From NCBI RefSeq assembly GCF_013041605.1, contig NZ_JABEQC010000007.1:124001-188000 (forward strand): a DNA stretch of 64,000 nt, written 5' to 3'. Shown piece by piece: positions 61,483-64,000 of this stretch (position 1 is the stretch's first letter; the number at the start of each line of letters is the position of its first letter). The notes beneath the pieces were generated by a model. It was not told the origin of the DNA. It was given only the letters and a program-made list of their open reading frames with translations, and did not search any database. Both the position numbers and the translations under genes were made by a program. Source of the DNA: Vibrio plantisponsor (GTDB lineage Bacteria > Pseudomonadota > Gammaproteobacteria > Enterobacterales > Vibrionaceae).

Positions 61483-62106
61483 ATGACTAATATTCACTAT
61501 TTCTATGACCCGATGTGCGGCTGGTGTTATGGAGCTACATCCTTAGTTCAAGCAATAGAAGAAAACCCTTCAATGAAATTGATTTATCACCCTGGAGGAA
61601 TGATTGAGAAAAGCAGTCTTTCTAGACAATTCAAACAACACATAATGACTGCAGATCCAAGAATTGCCGCTTTGACTGGCGTTGAGTTTGGTGAAAGCTA
61701 CATTGCGCGCTTACGGGATAATGAAGAATTTATTGTTGATTCTTACTTACCTACTAAGGCTATTCTGGTTGCAGAATCTCTTGGTGTAAGTTGCTTTAAC
61801 GCATTAAAGGCGATTCAACACGCTCATTATGTCCAAGGGTTGGAAGTTTATAAACTAGAAGAACTACAAAACATATTGAGTCAGTTCAATATTGATATGT
61901 CTGTGTGGCTTGAATTGATGAACTCAGACTCGAGCAATACGTTACTTGAAGAGAATATTGTTCATAGTCACTCATTAATGCAGACGTTAGCTGTGTCGGG
62001 ATATCCCACCATAATTGCGGAGCATGAAGGTTCTCTTGTTAAGTTGCCACATGAGCAGTATTACGGGAACTTAAGCGGATGGAAAAATTTATTGGAAAAA
62101 GTCTAA
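61483..62106 (+). CDS. DsbA-family (FrnE-like) thiol oxidoreductase
   Basis: A 207-residue cytosolic protein with no signal peptide, from ATG 61483 (GGAG seven bases upstream). The active site is DPMCGWCYG, and the helical insert and VSGYPTIIAEHEG with cis-Pro are as in DsbA/FrnE proteins. It would act in thiol exchange or glutathione-linked reduction in the cytosol. Regulated probably by the divergent LysR gene. Confidence 0.88.
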   Translation: MTNIHYFYDPMCGWCYGATSLVQAIEENPSMKLIYHPGGMIEKSSLSRQFKQHIMTADPRIAALTGVEFGESYIARLRDNEEFIVDSYLPTKAILVAESLGVSCFNALKAIQHAHYVQGLEVYKLEELQNILSQFNIDMSVWLELMNSDSSNTLLEENIVHSHSLMQTLAVSGYPTIIAEHEGSLVKLPHEQYYGNLSGWKNLLEKV

Positions 62107-62122
62107 GCAGTCTGATTTGATG

Positions 62123-62168
62123 AAATCTAGTAAAGAATTATAACCATGAAGTTTTCTTTACTAGATTT
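62123..62168. terminator. Bidirectional terminator
   Basis: AAATCTAGTAAAG (62123-62135) pairs with CTTTACTAGATTT (62156-62168) between the convergent DsbA-family and yciH genes. Confidence 0.7.
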
Positions 62169-62182
62169 AAAGAGGCAAAAAA

Positions 62183-62494
62183 TTAACTACCGGCAAGTTT
62201 TACTTTCATACCTTTTTTCTCGAGATGTGCTTTGATTTTATCGCGCATATCACCTTGAATTTCTATTTCACCATCTTTGACAGCACCGCCACATCCACAT
62301 ACTTTCTTAAGCTCTGCTGCTAATAATTTTAGAGGTGCATCATCTAGATCCAGCCCCTTAACAATGCTTACACCTTTACCTTTCCGACCTTTAGTTTCAC
62401 GGTGAATTCGAACAATTCCATCGCCTTTAGGTCTTTCAACTTTTTCAGGTTCCTGTTTAATACGACCAGTCTCGGTCGAATATACTAGAATCAT
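62183..62494 (-). CDS. yciH: YciH/SUI1-family translation factor
   Basis: A 103-residue protein with the SUI1/eIF1 fold: GIVRIHRETKGRKGKGVSIVKGLDLDD, LAAELKKVCGCGGAVKDGEIEIQGD and the C-terminal IKAHLEKKGMKVKLAG. Members affect start-site choice or stress translation. 1 bp from the upstream DUF3319 gene, one operon. Confidence 0.93.
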   Translation of the reverse strand: MILVYSTETGRIKQEPEKVERPKGDGIVRIHRETKGRKGKGVSIVKGLDLDDAPLKLLAAELKKVCGCGGAVKDGEIEIQGDMRDKIKAHLEKKGMKVKLAGS

Positions 62495-62495
62495 A

Positions 62496-62870
62496 CTACT
62501 TTCTCTGTTGAGCTGCTGCTCGTTGTCTTGCTAATAAGTGTGCTTCGATATGTTTTTGTAACGCTAATTTTGAGCCTTTAATTAAACGTCCATTAAAAAA
62601 GCAGTACCAGCCGTTAGCTTCACCAGTATCGTTCTTTAATGTAAATCCATTGAAGTTCTCTTCTTTTGAGCCCAGCACTTCTCTTGCCTTGCCTACAGAC
62701 TCAAATTCGCTAGGGTCAATCAATGATGCTGTATCACACCACCAGTCGATGCTTTTTTTAACTGCGGCTAAATTACCAGACAATACGTGATTCTTGATTC
62801 GAACCTGCCATATATCTGTGGATTGTTTAGCTGTTTGAAGTGTGAAACCTCGATAACTTGCATTAGCCAT
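62496..62870 (-). CDS. DUF3319 protein
   Basis: A 124-residue cytosolic protein (ASYRGFTLQTAKQSTDIWQVRIKNHVL, NGFTLKNDTGEANGWYCFFNGRLIKGSKLALQKHI) that matches the Vibrio DUF3319 family, commonly upstream of yciH. Function unknown. Confidence 0.82.
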   Translation of the reverse strand: MANASYRGFTLQTAKQSTDIWQVRIKNHVLSGNLAAVKKSIDWWCDTASLIDPSEFESVGKAREVLGSKEENFNGFTLKNDTGEANGWYCFFNGRLIKGSKLALQKHIEAHLLARQRAAAQQRK

Positions 62871-62971
62871 ACTTTAATCTGCTCATATTAATGTATTAAC
62901 TAAATAATAATTGTATATGCATGGTTATCAAGTATATTATTTAGCAAAATGATAAGTTATAGTGCCTCAGA

Positions 62972-63931
62972 ATGAGAAAAAAGCTAACTTACGTCACAGA
63001 TCAAAACATTCTAAAACATAAGGTTACTGAGTTTAATAAGACGGTAAGTCTAGAGCAAATGGATGACTTAACACAACACTCTTATGCACATAACTCTCTA
63101 TTAGCCCTTAAAAATGACTGGAATCTGTTTGTTAGCTTCTGCCAAAGTAAGTCTGTTTCGGCACTTCCCGCTTCAGTGACAGCTACTCGCTTGTTCCTCG
63201 AATCTGAAGCCAAGACACGTAAATATAGCTCCATTAGACGCTACAGTGTCACTATTAGCCTTATTCATCGATTGTTGTCTCTTAAAGACCCTACAAATAA
63301 TCCCAAAGTAAGACAATCACTTATATCTCTTCGTCTCAATAAAAAGGGAGATGAAGAACAAGCAATGAGCTTTACCAGTGTTCACTTACAAACGCTATAT
63401 TCAAAATACTCCACGAGCAAAGCAGTAAAAGAAATTCGAGACTTGGCAATTTATCATGTGATGTTTGAATGTGCTTTGAAGCGTTCTGAACTAAAAAATC
63501 TTACATTCAATCAGATCAACACCAATGGTGAATATTTGGTTCTATCGTTTGGGGAATCTCGATACCAACTTTCACTGAACGCAACAAATTGTTTGAGTAA
63601 ATGGCTACCATTAGTCACGCGTGATTGTCATTATGTTTTTCGTTCGATTGATAAACACGGTAATGTTGCAAACAATATTCTCAATGACTCGTCAATATTT
63701 CGAATTCTAAGAAATGCTGGCACTTTGCTAGGTAAACCTGAACTTAAATTTTCTGGTCAATCGGCAAGAGTCGGTGCTGTTCAGGAATTGTCTGAACAAG
63801 GCTATAAAATCAAAGAAATTCAGGAGTTTGGAAGATGGCTTAGTCCAGCTATGCCATACCAATATGTAGGTAACAAAGGCACAGCTGAACAAGAGAAGCT
63901 TAAATTTTTCTCATTTAAGCCTTGGGAGTAA
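62972..63931 (+). CDS. Tyrosine recombinase
   Basis: A 319-residue phage-integrase-family protein: SAM-like core-binding domain (NSLLALKNDWNLFVSFCQSKSVSALPAS, TRKYSSIRRYSVTISLIHRLL) and catalytic domain. Arg I is in ALKRSELKNL, and the terminal Tyr in PYQYVGNK. The HxxR motif reads QSAR (SGQSARVGAVQEL), with Gln for the His, and GRW follows. Activity may be altered. It is not part of the inovirus, which uses XerCD. The last 70 bp of the window hold no complete gene. Confidence 0.88.
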   Translation: MRKKLTYVTDQNILKHKVTEFNKTVSLEQMDDLTQHSYAHNSLLALKNDWNLFVSFCQSKSVSALPASVTATRLFLESEAKTRKYSSIRRYSVTISLIHRLLSLKDPTNNPKVRQSLISLRLNKKGDEEQAMSFTSVHLQTLYSKYSTSKAVKEIRDLAIYHVMFECALKRSELKNLTFNQINTNGEYLVLSFGESRYQLSLNATNCLSKWLPLVTRDCHYVFRSIDKHGNVANNILNDSSIFRILRNAGTLLGKPELKFSGQSARVGAVQELSEQGYKIKEIQEFGRWLSPAMPYQYVGNKGTAEQEKLKFFSFKPWE

Positions 63932-64000
63932 TAGAACTCTTTACACACTGGGCCAAAAAGTCGGAAAACTTATGTCCGTTGTGCTCAAGCATTTTAGGGA

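Noticed and set aside
63915..64000. Open minus-strand frame ending at the window edge (…HNGHKFSDFLAQCVKSSITPKA)
   Set aside because: Could be the 3' end of a gene that overlaps the recombinase convergently, but only 28 codons are visible, too few to support a call.
1..64000. CRISPR arrays, insertion sequences, tRNA or rRNA genes
   Set aside because: No regularly spaced repeats, transposase frames or RNA-gene signatures were seen in the window.

Overview
The window is a stretch of a Vibrio genome, very probably the terminus region of chromosome II. The strongest evidence is gene order: pntA-pntB followed by vxrA-vxrB-vxrC-vxrD and a small UPF0181 gene (vxrE), which from memory is the VCA0563-VCA0569 order of V. 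cholerae chromosome II. Other Vibrio-typical families are present (DUF3316, DUF3319, Omp_AT, HlyU-family PF10115). A complete XerC/XerD dif site lies at 60216-60243. No rRNA or tRNA gene was recognised. The species cannot be fixed from the sequence alone.

Left part (1-33.7 kb), ordinary accessory metabolism with many local regulators. It starts with the 3' end of a Rof-like gene, then a phosphotransferase, a ClbS/DfsB-like protein, an RRM protein, a DUF4336 protein and a lipoprotein. Next come a LysR gene with an Old Yellow Enzyme (OYE), an AraC gene divergent from an SDR-cupin pair, and mqo. Further on are an MsrA-like gene with a TorD chaperone, two DUF3316 secreted proteins behind a good CRP box, and a second OYE with two palindromes shared with a divergent TetR gene. 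Then follow the pseudouridine genes psuK-psuG, a cluster with a CPBP protease and mtgA, and a soluble PAS-PAS chemoreceptor. A PTS EIICB gene with twin LacI-type operators faces its LacI gene. A MocR regulator is divergent from a PNPOx-fold gene, and an ornithine/lysine decarboxylase follows.

Middle part (33.3-50.2 kb). An SMR pump, a LysR gene, DoxX, a SigZ-like sigma factor with a permease and a small thioredoxin-fold protein, two diguanylate cyclases around an outer-membrane barrel, ComFB and HlyU-family genes, pntAB and the vxr (wigKR) envelope-stress/T6SS operon. vxrE is preceded by a terminator hairpin that contains its ribosome binding site.

Right part (50.2-60.25 kb), an inovirus island at dif. 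A decayed phage ssDNA-binding gene (50929-51225) is followed by a VGJ-type att site (51251-51279). After it comes a nearly 9 kb filamentous prophage ending at dif. On the minus strand it has the replication and assembly set: small ORF, Rep, SSB, a small membrane protein, major coat, a 32-residue minor-coat candidate, terminator, pIII, DUF2523/pVI and Zot. On the plus strand lie the repressor and a convergent cargo module: an HTH regulator, a three-helix membrane protein of unknown function, and a secreted protein that looks like the isolated C-terminal domain of TolA. TolA is the co-receptor for filamentous phages, so the last gene is a candidate for a phage-encoded superinfection-exclusion factor, or for a diffusible co-receptor mimic. 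This is the most interesting item in the window.

Far right (60.3-64 kb). A LysR gene divergent from a DsbA-family oxidoreductase, yciH/SUI1, a DUF3319 gene and a tyrosine recombinase whose HxxR motif reads QSAR.
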